Source of the DNA: Viridibacterium sediminicola
Lineage (GTDB): Bacteria; Pseudomonadota; Gammaproteobacteria; Burkholderiales; Rhodocyclaceae
Length of the DNA: 64,000 nucleotides
Assembly: GCF_039631295.1 (NCBI RefSeq)
Contig: NZ_JBDIVE010000004.1
Location: forward strand, 278,179-342,178
Reading direction: 5' to 3'
The translations under genes and the position numbers were made by a program. Position 1 is the stretch's first letter. Each line of letters starts with the position of its first letter. Shown piece after piece: positions 8,132-16,360 of the stretch. The notes beneath the pieces were generated by a model that saw only the letters and a list, made by a program, of their open reading frames with translations, was not told where the DNA came from and did not search any database.

Positions 8132-9136
8132 TCAGCGATCGACCATGGCTTGCATGGCGGGCGAGTAGCGCTCGCCTTCAATCTGGATCGCAGCGAGTGC
8201 GGCGCTGATCGCGGCGAGATCCTCGGCGCCGAGCGAGACATTCGCCGCACCAAGGTTTTCTGTCAGGCGATGCAGCTTGGTGGTGCCCGGAATCGGCACG
8301 ATCCAGGGCTTTTGCGCGAGCAGCCAGGCCAGCGCGATCTGCGCACGCGTCACGCCGCGCGCGGCAGCAATCTCGCCGAGCAGATCGATCAGGCGCTGGT
8401 TCGCTTCACGCGCCTCGGCGGCAAAGCGCGGCACACTGGCGCGGATGTCTTTCGCATCGAATTGGGTGTCCGCCGTGATGGCGCCGGTGAGAAAACCGCG
8501 TCCGAGCGGGCTGAAAGGCACAAAGCCGATGCCCAGCTCTTCGAGCACCGGCAGCACGCTGTCTTCCGGCTCACGCCACCACAGCGAGTATTCGCTCTGC
8601 AGCGCGGTGACCGGCTGCACGGCATGCGCGCGGCGGATCGTCGCCACGGAGGCTTCCGAGAGGCCGAAATGGCGCACCTTGCCTTCGGCGATGAGATCTT
8701 TCACCGTGCCGGCTACGTCCTCAATCGGCACGGCCGGGTCGACGCGATGCTGGTAGAAGAGATCGAGCACATCGGTCTTGAGGCGTCGCAACGAGGCCTC
8801 GGCTACGGCGCGGATGTGTTCCGGGCGGCTATCGACGCCGCCAAGCACGCCTGCCACGCCATTGCTGCCGGCGCCGATGCGGAAGCCGAACTTGGTGGCG
8901 ATCACCACCTTTGAGCGGAACGGCGCCAGCGCTTCGCCGAGCAGTTCTTCATTGACATAGGGGCCGTAGACCTCGGCGCTGTCGAAGAAGGTGACGCCCA
9001 TTTCATAAGCGCGGCGGATCAGCGCGATGCTCGCCGCCTTGTCCTGCGCCGGGCCGTAGCCGTGGCTGAAGCCCATGCAGCCCAGGCCGATGGCCGAGAC
9101 TTCCAATCCATTCTTGCCCAGTACGCGTTGCTGCAT
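8132..9136 (-). CDS. Aldo/keto reductase
   Basis: 334 residues, a (beta/alpha)8 NADPH oxidoreductase. Motifs: SAIGLGCMGFSHGYGPAQDK at the N-terminus, the catalytic Asp/Tyr in TFFDSAEVYGPYVNEELLG, the catalytic Lys in VIATKFGF, and the active-site His in FYQHRVDP. It belongs to the AKR13/YakC-like group that reduces aldehydes and quinones. The ATG at 9136 (MQQRVLGKNGLEVSAI) is the conserved family start. A LysR gene is transcribed divergently from the same 143-bp spacer, which contains a palindromic candidate operator, so this gene is the likely target of that regulator. Confidence 0.9.
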   Translation of the reverse strand: MQQRVLGKNGLEVSAIGLGCMGFSHGYGPAQDKAASIALIRRAYEMGVTFFDSAEVYGPYVNEELLGEALAPFRSKVVIATKFGFRIGAGSNGVAGVLGGVDSRPEHIRAVAEASLRRLKTDVLDLFYQHRVDPAVPIEDVAGTVKDLIAEGKVRHFGLSEASVATIRRAHAVQPVTALQSEYSLWWREPEDSVLPVLEELGIGFVPFSPLGRGFLTGAITADTQFDAKDIRASVPRFAAEAREANQRLIDLLGEIAAARGVTRAQIALAWLLAQKPWIVPIPGTTKLHRLTENLGAANVSLGAEDLAAISAALAAIQIEGERYSPAMQAMVDR

Positions 9137-9231
9137 GCTCAATCCTCCCTGTCGTGATGCGCGGCTCTGTGCGCAGCCGACACTGTAGGCGTCGCGATGT
9201 CGCGTCACTAGCCGTAAAAGCCTTGCACCAG

Positions 9232-9250
9232 TATCAAGTAATTATTGATA
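9232..9250. promoter_or_regulatory. Candidate LysR operator
   Basis: TATCAA-N7-TTGATA, a perfect 6-bp inverted repeat in an AT-rich patch, fits the T-N11-A pattern of LysR sites. It lies 30 bp before the LysR start and 96 bp before the divergent aldo/keto reductase start, the usual place for autoregulation plus target control. Confidence 0.5.
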
Positions 9251-9279
9251 ATCAGATTTTGGGGCGGGGTTTTCAGCGG

Positions 9280-10251
9280 ATGCCGATCAATGAACTACGT
9301 GCCATCTCCACCCTGGCCAAGGCGGTGGAGCTGGGCAGCCTGCGCAAGGCTGCCGCAGCCCAGGACATGACGCCACAAGCGGCCAGTCAGGCGCTGGCCC
9401 AGCTTGAAGCCCATCTGGGTGTGCGTCTCCTGCATCGCACCACGCGCAATATTGCGCTGACCAGCGAAGGGCGCCAGTTCCTCGAATCCGCCCAGCCCGC
9501 GCTGGCTGCGCTGGAGCGTGCCGTGCAACGTGCACGCAGTGCGAAGGATGAAGACCAGGGCACGCTGCGCATCGTCGGTCCGCGCTCATGCTTCCTGCCG
9601 GTGTTGTGGCCCGTCGTCGACGAATTCTGCAAGCAGTATCCCGGCGTGCAACCCGATGTGCTGCTCGATGATCGCATCGGCAACTGGGTGCGCGATCAGG
9701 TCGATGTGGGCTTCCGCTTCAGCAGCCAACCCGAAGAGGGGCTCATTGCGCGCCGCCTGTTTCCGCTGCAGATGATCATTTGCGCCAGTCCGGCTTACCT
9801 AGCGGCGCACGGCGCACCGGACTCACTGGAGGCGCTGGCCAGCCACCACTGCTCCGCCTTCCGCCACCCGGCCAGTGGCGCACTGATGCCCTGGTATTTC
9901 ACCATCGACGGCACCTTCGTGCAGCGTGACATTTCGCCGGCCTTCACCACCAATGATGCCGAGGTCGAAGTGGCCAGCGTCATGTCGGGTCACTGCATCG
10001 GCTTGCTCACCAACACCTCGGCAGCCACCGCGATCCGTGAGGGCCGCCTGGTGCCGCTGCTCATCCAGCATGTCTCCGAGCACTACGGCGTGTATATCTA
10101 CTACGGTAGCCGCAAGGCCCAGCCGGCCCGCGTGCGTGCCTTCATCGATCTGGCGATTGCACGTCTGGCCGACAATCCGGCGTACTTTCTCGGCACCGAG
10201 GAACTGCAGGCGGCCGAAGCGCAGGGCCGCCGCGCCATGGCCGCACGCTGA
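9280..10251 (+). CDS. LysR-family transcriptional regulator
   Basis: 323 residues. The N-terminal winged helix-turn-helix reads ELRAISTLAKAVELGSLRKA followed by MTPQAASQALAQLEAHLGVR and LLHRTTRNIALTSEG. A type-2 periplasmic-binding-like effector domain covers about 90-300. ATG 9280 is selected because the conserved helix begins 5 residues later; upstream codons of the open frame carry no LysR similarity. Divergent orientation to the aldo/keto reductase suggests it controls the reductase/dehydrogenase pair in response to a small ligand, possibly an aldehyde or quinone (inference). Confidence 0.88.
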   Translation: MPINELRAISTLAKAVELGSLRKAAAAQDMTPQAASQALAQLEAHLGVRLLHRTTRNIALTSEGRQFLESAQPALAALERAVQRARSAKDEDQGTLRIVGPRSCFLPVLWPVVDEFCKQYPGVQPDVLLDDRIGNWVRDQVDVGFRFSSQPEEGLIARRLFPLQMIICASPAYLAAHGAPDSLEALASHHCSAFRHPASGALMPWYFTIDGTFVQRDISPAFTTNDAEVEVASVMSGHCIGLLTNTSAATAIREGRLVPLLIQHVSEHYGVYIYYGSRKAQPARVRAFIDLAIARLADNPAYFLGTEELQAAEAQGRRAMAAR

Positions 10252-10264
10252 AGCCTGCCGCGGC

Positions 10265-11185
10265 TTATTCGAAGACGTTCGGCACCATCATGCTCTCGGG
10301 CACCGGCTGGCGGATGTACTCGGGGTTGTACACGCGCTCGGGCAGCACCACGGCTTCGCGTTCGATCTCGTGATAAGGCATCTGGCTGAGCAGGTGATGG
10401 ATGCAGTTGAGGCGCGCGCTCTTCTTGTCGACCGCCTGCACCACCCACCACGGCACTTCGGGGATGTGCGTGCGCTCGATCATCGCCTCCTTGGCCTTGG
10501 TGTAGTCCTCCCAGCGGCGGCGTGATTCGAGGTCCATGGGCGAGAGCTTCCACTGCTTGAGCGGGTCGTGGATGCGGCCGAGGAAGCGCAGGTGCTGCTC
10601 ATCATCGGTGATCGAGAACCAGTACTTGATGACCTGGATGCCCGAGCGCACCAGCATGCGTTCGAACTCCGGCACCGAGCGGAAGAACTCTTCGTATTCC
10701 TCATCTGAGCAAAAGCCCATCACGCGTTCGACGCCGGCGCGGTTGTACCAGCTGCGGTCGAACAGCACCATTTCGCCCGCTGCAGGCAGATGCGCGACAT
10801 AGCGCTGGAAGTACCACTGCGTGCGTTCGCGATCATTCGGCGCAGGCAGGGCGACGACGCGGCAGACGCGCGGATTGAGGCGCTGGGTGATGCGCTTGAT
10901 GACGCCACCCTTGCCGGCGGCATCGCGCCCTTCGAACAGGATGACGACCTTGTGGCGCGTGGTGGCGACCCAGTCCTGCAGCTTGACCAGCTCGCTCTGC
11001 AGGCGGAACAGCTCGCGGAAGTAGCGCTGGCGGCGCTCCTTCTCCAGCTGGGCGTGGGCCGGGTCTTGATCGACGAGTGTATCGAGTGAGCGATCCTCGA
11101 TTTCCAGTTCCAGCTCTTCGTCGTAGCTGTCGAGCAGGTCGCGGGCGATGCGTTGCTGCAGTTCGTTGGTGTCGATGTAGTTCAT
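10265..11185 (-). CDS. ppk2: Polyphosphate kinase 2
   Basis: 306 residues, the size of a one-domain PPK2. Walker A appears as LFEGRDAAGKGGVIKRIT, and the lid/Walker B region as LFDRSWYNRAGVERVMGF followed by GRIHDPLKQWKLSPMD. PPK2 uses inorganic polyphosphate to phosphorylate nucleoside diphosphates (class I) or runs in reverse; the one-domain form and length fit class I, but nucleotide preference cannot be read. It is cytoplasmic. It converges on the LysR gene (13-bp gap) and follows the carbonic anhydrase gene on the same strand. Confidence 0.93.
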   Translation of the reverse strand: MNYIDTNELQQRIARDLLDSYDEELELEIEDRSLDTLVDQDPAHAQLEKERRQRYFRELFRLQSELVKLQDWVATTRHKVVILFEGRDAAGKGGVIKRITQRLNPRVCRVVALPAPNDRERTQWYFQRYVAHLPAAGEMVLFDRSWYNRAGVERVMGFCSDEEYEEFFRSVPEFERMLVRSGIQVIKYWFSITDDEQHLRFLGRIHDPLKQWKLSPMDLESRRRWEDYTKAKEAMIERTHIPEVPWWVVQAVDKKSARLNCIHHLLSQMPYHEIEREAVVLPERVYNPEYIRQPVPESMMVPNVFE

Positions 11186-11256
11186 GGCAGACCGGTGGGC
11201 ACAAAGATCTGCCGCAGTCTGCCGCCCTCAGATGACAGGCTTGCTACGCCGACCGC

Positions 11257-12696
11257 TCAGCGCGATTCCTTGATCACACGCCCGGAAGCCGGCTGGATCG
11301 GCCGCGCATTGTTCGGGTAGAAGCGTGAGAACACGTTCAGCTGCTCGGCCGACAGCTGCACCGGCTGCTTGAGCACCAGCCACAGCACACCCTCGCTGCA
11401 GGGCGGCGTGGTGAGCGAACCCATGTAGCTGAAATAGGCGCGTTTCTCGGGCAGCAGGTCGGCGATCTGGATGCTGACGCGCGGCGCGTATTCCTCGTTC
11501 TTTTCCAGCGGCAGGTTGTTCCACAGGGTCTGGATCAGCGGATTGCTGGCACCGACTTCGAACAGCACGGCAAGCACCGCCAGGCGGCCTTCGCTGTCGC
11601 GATGCACGAGGTGGGCAACCATCTCGAAGCTCTTGCCGTCGATGCGTTCTTCCGCCGGATGGTGGAAGTGCATCTGCACCAGATCGTAGCTGCGCCCCAT
11701 CACGCTCAGGCGCGAGCCCTGGCCGTAGGTGATCTGGATGGTGTGGCCATTGTCGACGATGCGGAACATCGAGGGCTTGTAGTCGAACTGGATCGCTTCC
11801 TGGTCGACCTTGATGCCGTCGCGGATGTCGATCGGCGATTGCCGCGTGCCGCGTGCGCAGGTGGCAAATTGCGGGTCCAGCTTGTCCCAGTTGGCCGGGC
11901 CGTTCTCGCCCTCGTAGCTCCAGTGCAGATCGTGCGAGCTGTGCGGCGTGGTGCTGGAGCGTGCCGCAGCAATCGCCGCGGCCAGTGCCGGGTTGACGCT
12001 GTTCGTACGCGAGGGAGTGCTGCGGCGGATGATCGCCGGGTCACGCGCACGCGGCGGCACCACCAGCGGTGCGGGCGGCGGGATTTCCTCGCGGGTGACG
12101 CGGCGCGGCAAGGCAGGCGCTTCTTCGGCGCTATTGCGCGGGCTGCTGGCGCCCGGCGCGGCGCTCAGGCTGCCCTTGGCCTCGCTGGCCGGTTTTTCTG
12201 CGACTTCCTCCTTGGCCAGGCGGATATTGGCGCGGCGCAAGCTGGGTTTGTCTTCGAGTTCGGCGCGGGCCATCTGCTCCACCGCCTGTTTGGCGACCTT
12301 GCGCAGATCGGTGGCGCTGGCCGGTTTGCAGACTTCGTTGAAGAAGCGGTCGTCGATGGTGCCGGTCTTCACGGCGCTCGGCGAGGTGGCGTCGATGCGG
12401 TCCTCGCGCATGGTGCGCTCGTCGTCCGACAGATAGACGCGCTTGACGATCATGAAGCTGTGGCTGCGGCAGTCATAGCGATTGAGCGCGCGCACGCTGC
12501 GATAGCCATAGATCTTGGCCTGTTCGTCAGAGAGCACGATGCGGCCCCAGGCGACCTTGCTGCCAGCGTCGGAGGGCAGGATGCTGGCGCGGTCGAGTTC
12601 GACGCGGCGCTGCGCATCGCTGGCGACGGTCAGCCAGTCAGCCGCGCAGGCCGCGTGGCACAGGCAGATCAGCAGGGCAGACAGGAGGGGACGCAT
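11257..12696 (-). CDS. Exported alpha-carbonic anhydrase with N-terminal adhesin-E-like domain
   Basis: 479 residues. A signal peptide (RPLLSALLICLCHAACA) is followed by about 110 residues (DWLTVASDAQRRVELDRASI ... NRYDCRSHSF ... FNEVCK) resembling surface-adhesin E domains, then a Pro/Ala/Arg-rich linker. Residues about 250-475 are an alpha-type carbonic anhydrase: WSYEGENGPANWDKLDPQFA, the zinc ligands in QMHFHHPAEE (two His) and MVAHLVHRD (third His), and LTTPPCSEGV. It should interconvert CO2 and bicarbonate in the periplasm. The fusion is unusual; typical bacterial alpha-CAs are about 250 residues. ATG 12696 immediately precedes the signal peptide. Confidence 0.88.
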   Translation of the reverse strand: MRPLLSALLICLCHAACAADWLTVASDAQRRVELDRASILPSDAGSKVAWGRIVLSDEQAKIYGYRSVRALNRYDCRSHSFMIVKRVYLSDDERTMREDRIDATSPSAVKTGTIDDRFFNEVCKPASATDLRKVAKQAVEQMARAELEDKPSLRRANIRLAKEEVAEKPASEAKGSLSAAPGASSPRNSAEEAPALPRRVTREEIPPPAPLVVPPRARDPAIIRRSTPSRTNSVNPALAAAIAAARSSTTPHSSHDLHWSYEGENGPANWDKLDPQFATCARGTRQSPIDIRDGIKVDQEAIQFDYKPSMFRIVDNGHTIQITYGQGSRLSVMGRSYDLVQMHFHHPAEERIDGKSFEMVAHLVHRDSEGRLAVLAVLFEVGASNPLIQTLWNNLPLEKNEEYAPRVSIQIADLLPEKRAYFSYMGSLTTPPCSEGVLWLVLKQPVQLSAEQLNVFSRFYPNNARPIQPASGRVIKESR

Positions 12697-13083
12697 CACG
12701 GTGTTTCTCTCGCATGGGCTGGACACCAGAGATTTCGGCCTGAAACAGGTGAGCTTTAGCGGCGATTCTGCAGTCTTGCCCGGCAAAGTTTGCCGCTGCG
12801 CCTGTGTGTGCCGGGCGCAGAGCCTTTGTGCAAGCCTGTGTGGCGTTTTTTGCCGGGCGCGGCAAGGCGGCAAAAGCCGCCGCTGATTCAGCGTCCACGC
12901 CTCTTGGCTGAGCGCCTGAGCGTGGTGAATGGAGGTTTTTCTAACCGTTCTTAACGCTTATTTACCCAAATGGCGCGCCGGTATGCAGGCATTCTGGCCA
13001 GAGATTTGCTGTAGGGATGACGTGAAGCTGCCACAGAACATGTCGGCGCTTCGATCCAGGCCAACCTGTTAAAGGGGATGATC
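12697..13083. other. Divergent intergenic region between carbonic anhydrase and EF-hand genes
   Basis: No gene is seen in these 387 bp. They hold several short GC-rich inverted repeats: TTGCCG/CGGCAA at 12850-12865 and GGCGGC-AAAA-GCCGCC at 12866-12881. From 12930 the sequence becomes AT-richer, which fits a promoter region for the EF-hand gene, but no convincing -35/-10 pair stands out. Confidence 0.6.
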
Positions 13084-13740
13084 ATGAGCATCAGTAATGT
13101 AAGCAGCGCGTCTGCATCGCTGGTGCAGATGTCTCGTCACAAACCGGATACCAGCAAACTCGCAGCCCAGCTCTTTGCGCAGCTTGACAGCAAGGGGCTT
13201 GGCTACATTAATAAAAGTGACCTGCAGAACGCGGTCTCCAGTGCCAGTGCCACCAGCAGTAGCACCGGCAGCGTTGATGAACTGTTCACCAAGCTCGACA
13301 GCAATGGCGATGGCAAGGTGAGCAAGAACGAATTCTCGGATCTTCTGCAGAAGCTGGCGGATTCGCTCGATCAGCAGGCCATGAACGCGCGTTTGCAACA
13401 ATCCGGGACGGCGCTGGAGGATAGCGGACTGACCCAGGCGCAACTGGGCAGCATGGCCAAGGAATTGTCGGTGAGCGACAGCAAGCGCGCCTCGTTGATG
13501 AGCGATCTGGCCGCCAATTTTGACAAGGCCGACGCTGATCACGACGGCAAGGTAACGATCAAGGAGGCCATGGCCTACGCGGACAGCAAGAAAACAGCCA
13601 GCACGAGTCAGACGCTGACGACCGCCGATGCTTCCGCCAGCGATTCGCAGGCGCGCATGCTGCAGCAGCTCCTGCAGTTGGCACAGGCCTATGACAGCCG
13701 CAGCAAGACGTCCAGTACGGGGCTGTCGGTGTCGGTCTGA
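13084..13740 (+). CDS. EF-hand calcium-binding protein
   Basis: 218 residues. Two canonical EF loops are visible: DSNGDGKVSKNE (residues 72-83) and DADHDGKVTIKE (around 140-151). One degenerate loop, DSKGLGYINKSD (35-46), lacks several ligands. Ser/Thr-rich linkers separate the pairs and no signal peptide is evident. ATG 13084 is preferred: the AAAGGGG at 13071-13077 is well spaced from it but abuts the alternative ATG at 13078. A response-regulator/sensor-kinase pair begins 130 bp downstream on the same strand, so Ca2+ or metal sensing linked to that system is possible but not shown. Confidence 0.88.
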   Translation: MSISNVSSASASLVQMSRHKPDTSKLAAQLFAQLDSKGLGYINKSDLQNAVSSASATSSSTGSVDELFTKLDSNGDGKVSKNEFSDLLQKLADSLDQQAMNARLQQSGTALEDSGLTQAQLGSMAKELSVSDSKRASLMSDLAANFDKADADHDGKVTIKEAMAYADSKKTASTSQTLTTADASASDSQARMLQQLLQLAQAYDSRSKTSSTGLSVSV

Positions 13741-13870
13741 ACTGCATTCGATGGCAATTGTGAAGATTTGCAAATCGACGTAAAACACTTAAAGCTTGGT
13801 CTTGGCGCAGGGAGGCCTTGACTACCATGACACTGCTTCATTTTTGTTTGATTTAAAATTGCCTAACCCT

Positions 13871-14560
13871 ATGAACCCGCAAGTCGTGCTTGTTGATGAT
13901 GATGCCGAACTGATCGGCATGCTCAAGGAATACCTCGAAGCCGATGGCTTTGATGTCGCCATCGCCAACAATGGCGAGCGTGGCGTCGCTGAGGCGCTCA
14001 GCGGCCGCTACGCCATCGCCGTACTCGATGTGATGATGCCCGGCATGTCCGGCATCGAGGCGCTGGGCCGCATCCGTGCCCAGAGCAGCATGCCGGTGCT
14101 GATGCTCACCGCACGCGGTGACGATACCGACCGCGTGGTGGGCCTTGAACTGGGCGCTGACGACTACGTGCCCAAACCCTGCACGCCGCGTGAGCTGGCC
14201 GCGCGCCTCCGCGCGATCCTGCGCCGCAGCCGCCAGGAGAGCAGCAATACCGGCGGCAATGTGATCAGTGTCGGCGATCTGTCGGTGTGGCCCGAACAAC
14301 GCCGCGCCGAGTGGGCAGGCCGCTCGCTGGAACTGACCAGTACCGAATTCAGCTTGCTCGAAGTGCTGGCGCGCAATGCCGGTCAGGCGGTCGGCAAGGC
14401 AAGCCTTTCCGAACAGGCCCTGGGTCGGCCGCTGACGCGGTTTGACCGCAGCATCGACGTGCACATGAGCAGCATCCGCCACAAGCTGGGCTTGCTGCCG
14501 GACGGCCGCTCCTGCATCCAGACGGTTTATCGCAAAGGCTACCAGCTCATTCGCGTATGA
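13871..14560 (+). CDS. OmpR/CpxR-type response regulator
   Basis: 229 residues. The receiver domain has the acidic pocket VVLVDDDAEL, phospho-acceptor Asp53 in VLDVMMPGMSG, and the conserved Lys in GADDYVPKPC. The C-terminal winged-helix DNA-binding domain shows LELTSTEFSLLEVLARNAGQ and RSIDVHMSSIRHKLG, as in the OmpR family; RFDRSIDVH is CpxR-like. ATG 13871 aligns with the family N-terminus. Its last codons overlap the kinase start by four bases (ATGA), so the two are translationally coupled. The targets are unknown; the EF-hand gene upstream is one candidate. Confidence 0.93.
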   Translation: MNPQVVLVDDDAELIGMLKEYLEADGFDVAIANNGERGVAEALSGRYAIAVLDVMMPGMSGIEALGRIRAQSSMPVLMLTARGDDTDRVVGLELGADDYVPKPCTPRELAARLRAILRRSRQESSNTGGNVISVGDLSVWPEQRRAEWAGRSLELTSTEFSLLEVLARNAGQAVGKASLSEQALGRPLTRFDRSIDVHMSSIRHKLGLLPDGRSCIQTVYRKGYQLIRV

Positions 14561-15741
14561 CATCCCTGGGCACGGGACGCCTGTTCTGGAAAATCTTCTT
14601 CGTTCTGGCCCTCGTGCAGTCGCTCGGGGTGCTGAGCGTGGGGGTGTTGTTCAGCCTGCATTTCCGTGAAACACGCCAGGAACAGGCCGATGCGCAGCGC
14701 GACGGACGGATGCCGCCTGCGCCTTGCCGTCCTGCGCCGGGAGACCGGGCGCCGCCCCCGCAGTCCGCTCATGATGCGCCAGACAAGCCGCCGGCACCGG
14801 ATTGCTGGCCCCAGGACGAGCGCCGCCGCCCGCCGCCGCCACTTCTCCCGCTACTGCCTTTGCTCACCACGCTGGCCTTCAGCTTGGTCTGTGCGGCCCT
14901 GCTGGCCTGGTACTTCGCCAAGCCGATCCGCAATCTGAAAAGCGCTTTCGACGCGATGGCGCAAGGCAATCTGAAAGTTCGCCTGGGCAAGCTGATGGGC
15001 CGCCGTCGCGACGAACTGGCTGATCTGGGGCACGATTTCGACCGCATGGCGCTGCGCCTGCAGTCTCTGGTCGATGGCCAGCGGCGTTTGTTCCACGATG
15101 TCTCGCACGAGATGCGCTCGCCGCTGGCACGCATGCAGGCCGCCATCGGCCTGGCGCGGCAGCAGCCGCAACGCGCGGCGGAAACCATGGATCGCATCGA
15201 ACGTGAATCGGTGCGCATGGATGGTCTGGTCAGGGAATTGCTGACCCTGGCGCGGCTGGAGTCGGGCATGTCCGACGGCCCGCGCGAAACGGTGTTGCTC
15301 AACGAGCTGCTGAGCAATCTGGTTGATGACGCCCGCATCGAGGCTGAAACGCGTGGCTGCAGCCTCCATTTCAGCGAGCAGGGCGAACCGCGTATCGAGG
15401 CCGATTCGGAACTGCTGCACCGCGCCTTCGAAAACATCTTGCGCAATGCCATCAAGCATTCGCCCGAGCAGGGCGAGATCCGCATCGACGTCGACGCCAT
15501 TGCGGCGGACAAGGTGCAGGTGCGCATCAGCGATCAGGGCTCGGGCGTGCCGGAGTCAGCCCTGGCCAGCATCTTTCAGCCCTTCTATCGCGCCAATACC
15601 GCCGTGCGCGGCGATGGCCATGGTCTGGGCTTGGCGATTGCCCAGCACGTGGTGAATCTGCACGGCGGCAGCATCGTCGCCGAGAACCTGCCGGGCGGCG
15701 GCTTCTGCATGCGGATAGTCTTGCCGGTTCTGAAGGACTGA
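14557..15741 (+). CDS. CpxA-like sensor histidine kinase with Pro-rich periplasmic loop
   Basis: 394 residues. TM1 spans about 11-35 and TM2 about 96-120. Between them is a short loop of roughly 60 residues rich in Pro, Arg and Asp with two Cys (57, 83) and a His (72), which could bind metal or form a disulfide. HAMP runs to about 172. The phospho-acceptor His184 is in FHDVSHEMRSPL, the N-box in NILRNAIKHSP, and ATP-binding boxes in ISDQGSGVP and GDGHGLGLAIAQ. It is an inner-membrane kinase partner of the preceding regulator. The small Pro-rich loop is unlike the globular CpxA sensor, so the signal is probably different. Confidence 0.92.
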   Translation: MTSLGTGRLFWKIFFVLALVQSLGVLSVGVLFSLHFRETRQEQADAQRDGRMPPAPCRPAPGDRAPPPQSAHDAPDKPPAPDCWPQDERRRPPPPLLPLLPLLTTLAFSLVCAALLAWYFAKPIRNLKSAFDAMAQGNLKVRLGKLMGRRRDELADLGHDFDRMALRLQSLVDGQRRLFHDVSHEMRSPLARMQAAIGLARQQPQRAAETMDRIERESVRMDGLVRELLTLARLESGMSDGPRETVLLNELLSNLVDDARIEAETRGCSLHFSEQGEPRIEADSELLHRAFENILRNAIKHSPEQGEIRIDVDAIAADKVQVRISDQGSGVPESALASIFQPFYRANTAVRGDGHGLGLAIAQHVVNLHGGSIVAENLPGGGFCMRIVLPVLKD

Positions 15742-15745
15742 GCAG

Positions 15746-15765
15746 GCGCTGCGCTCAAGCAGCGC
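15746..15765. terminator. Hairpin at convergent gene ends
   Basis: GCGCTGC (15746-15752) and GCAGCGC (15759-15765) flank a 6-base loop right after the kinase stop and over the last codons of the convergent exonuclease gene. There is no T-tract, so termination activity is a guess. Confidence 0.35.
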
Positions 15766-16249
15766 GTGCCTGGTGCAGACGCAGCCAGGTTGTCTGCAAT
15801 ACGCGGGCGTCATTGCTGGCGCGGTGACGGCCCAGCTGCAGATCGTGTTCCACTTCGTCGCGCACGGCGTGCCAGTGATCGGCGCCGTAATCGCTCATCA
15901 GCGTGACCAGGTGTTCGAGGCGGAAGTTCTGTATGCGATCCGCTGCGTCGAACAGCGTCGCCAGCCAGACAAAATCGTGCGACCAGGCGTCCGAATAGAC
16001 GGTCAGACCGCGCAGCTGGCGGTTAAGCAGATCGGCCACTTCCTGCACCGATTTGCCATGCGCCTGCAAGGCCTCACGGCTGATGTGGTGGGTGGCCTCT
16101 GCCGTCGCGCTCCAGTGCGTCCAGCCCTCGACCGGCTTGATCAGGCAGCACTCGCTGCGACCATCGGGCAGCACGAAGCCGACCTCGATGGGGTAGCTGC
16201 CTTTGCCGAAGCCCGATGCTTCGATATCAATGATGGCCGGTGCGCTCAT
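15755..16249 (-). CDS. DEDD-type 3'-5' exonuclease-like protein
   Basis: 164 residues. The N-terminal IIDIEASGFGKGSYPIEVGF carries the first acidic pair (Asp-x-Glu) of the RNase T/DnaQ fold. A middle AWSHDFVWLATLFDAADRIQ provides a second acidic residue, and the C-terminal HRASNDARVL resembles the HxAxxDA motif of DEDDh enzymes. All catalytic positions therefore look present. The protein is compact, lacks any extra domain, and is likely a nuclease on short RNA or DNA; the substrate is unknown. It converges on the sensor kinase gene and is divergent from rlmI (111-bp spacer). Confidence 0.78.
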   Translation of the reverse strand: MSAPAIIDIEASGFGKGSYPIEVGFVLPDGRSECCLIKPVEGWTHWSATAEATHHISREALQAHGKSVQEVADLLNRQLRGLTVYSDAWSHDFVWLATLFDAADRIQNFRLEHLVTLMSDYGADHWHAVRDEVEHDLQLGRHRASNDARVLQTTWLRLHQARAA

Positions 16250-16360
16250 AGCGGCATTCTATAGGGCATTCCGCCGAAAATTCAGCGGCCTGCCTGATGG
16301 AGCGTATCTGCCAAAGCGATGCTCTACAATGTCGGCCGTTTCTACATGCAGGGTGCGAAG

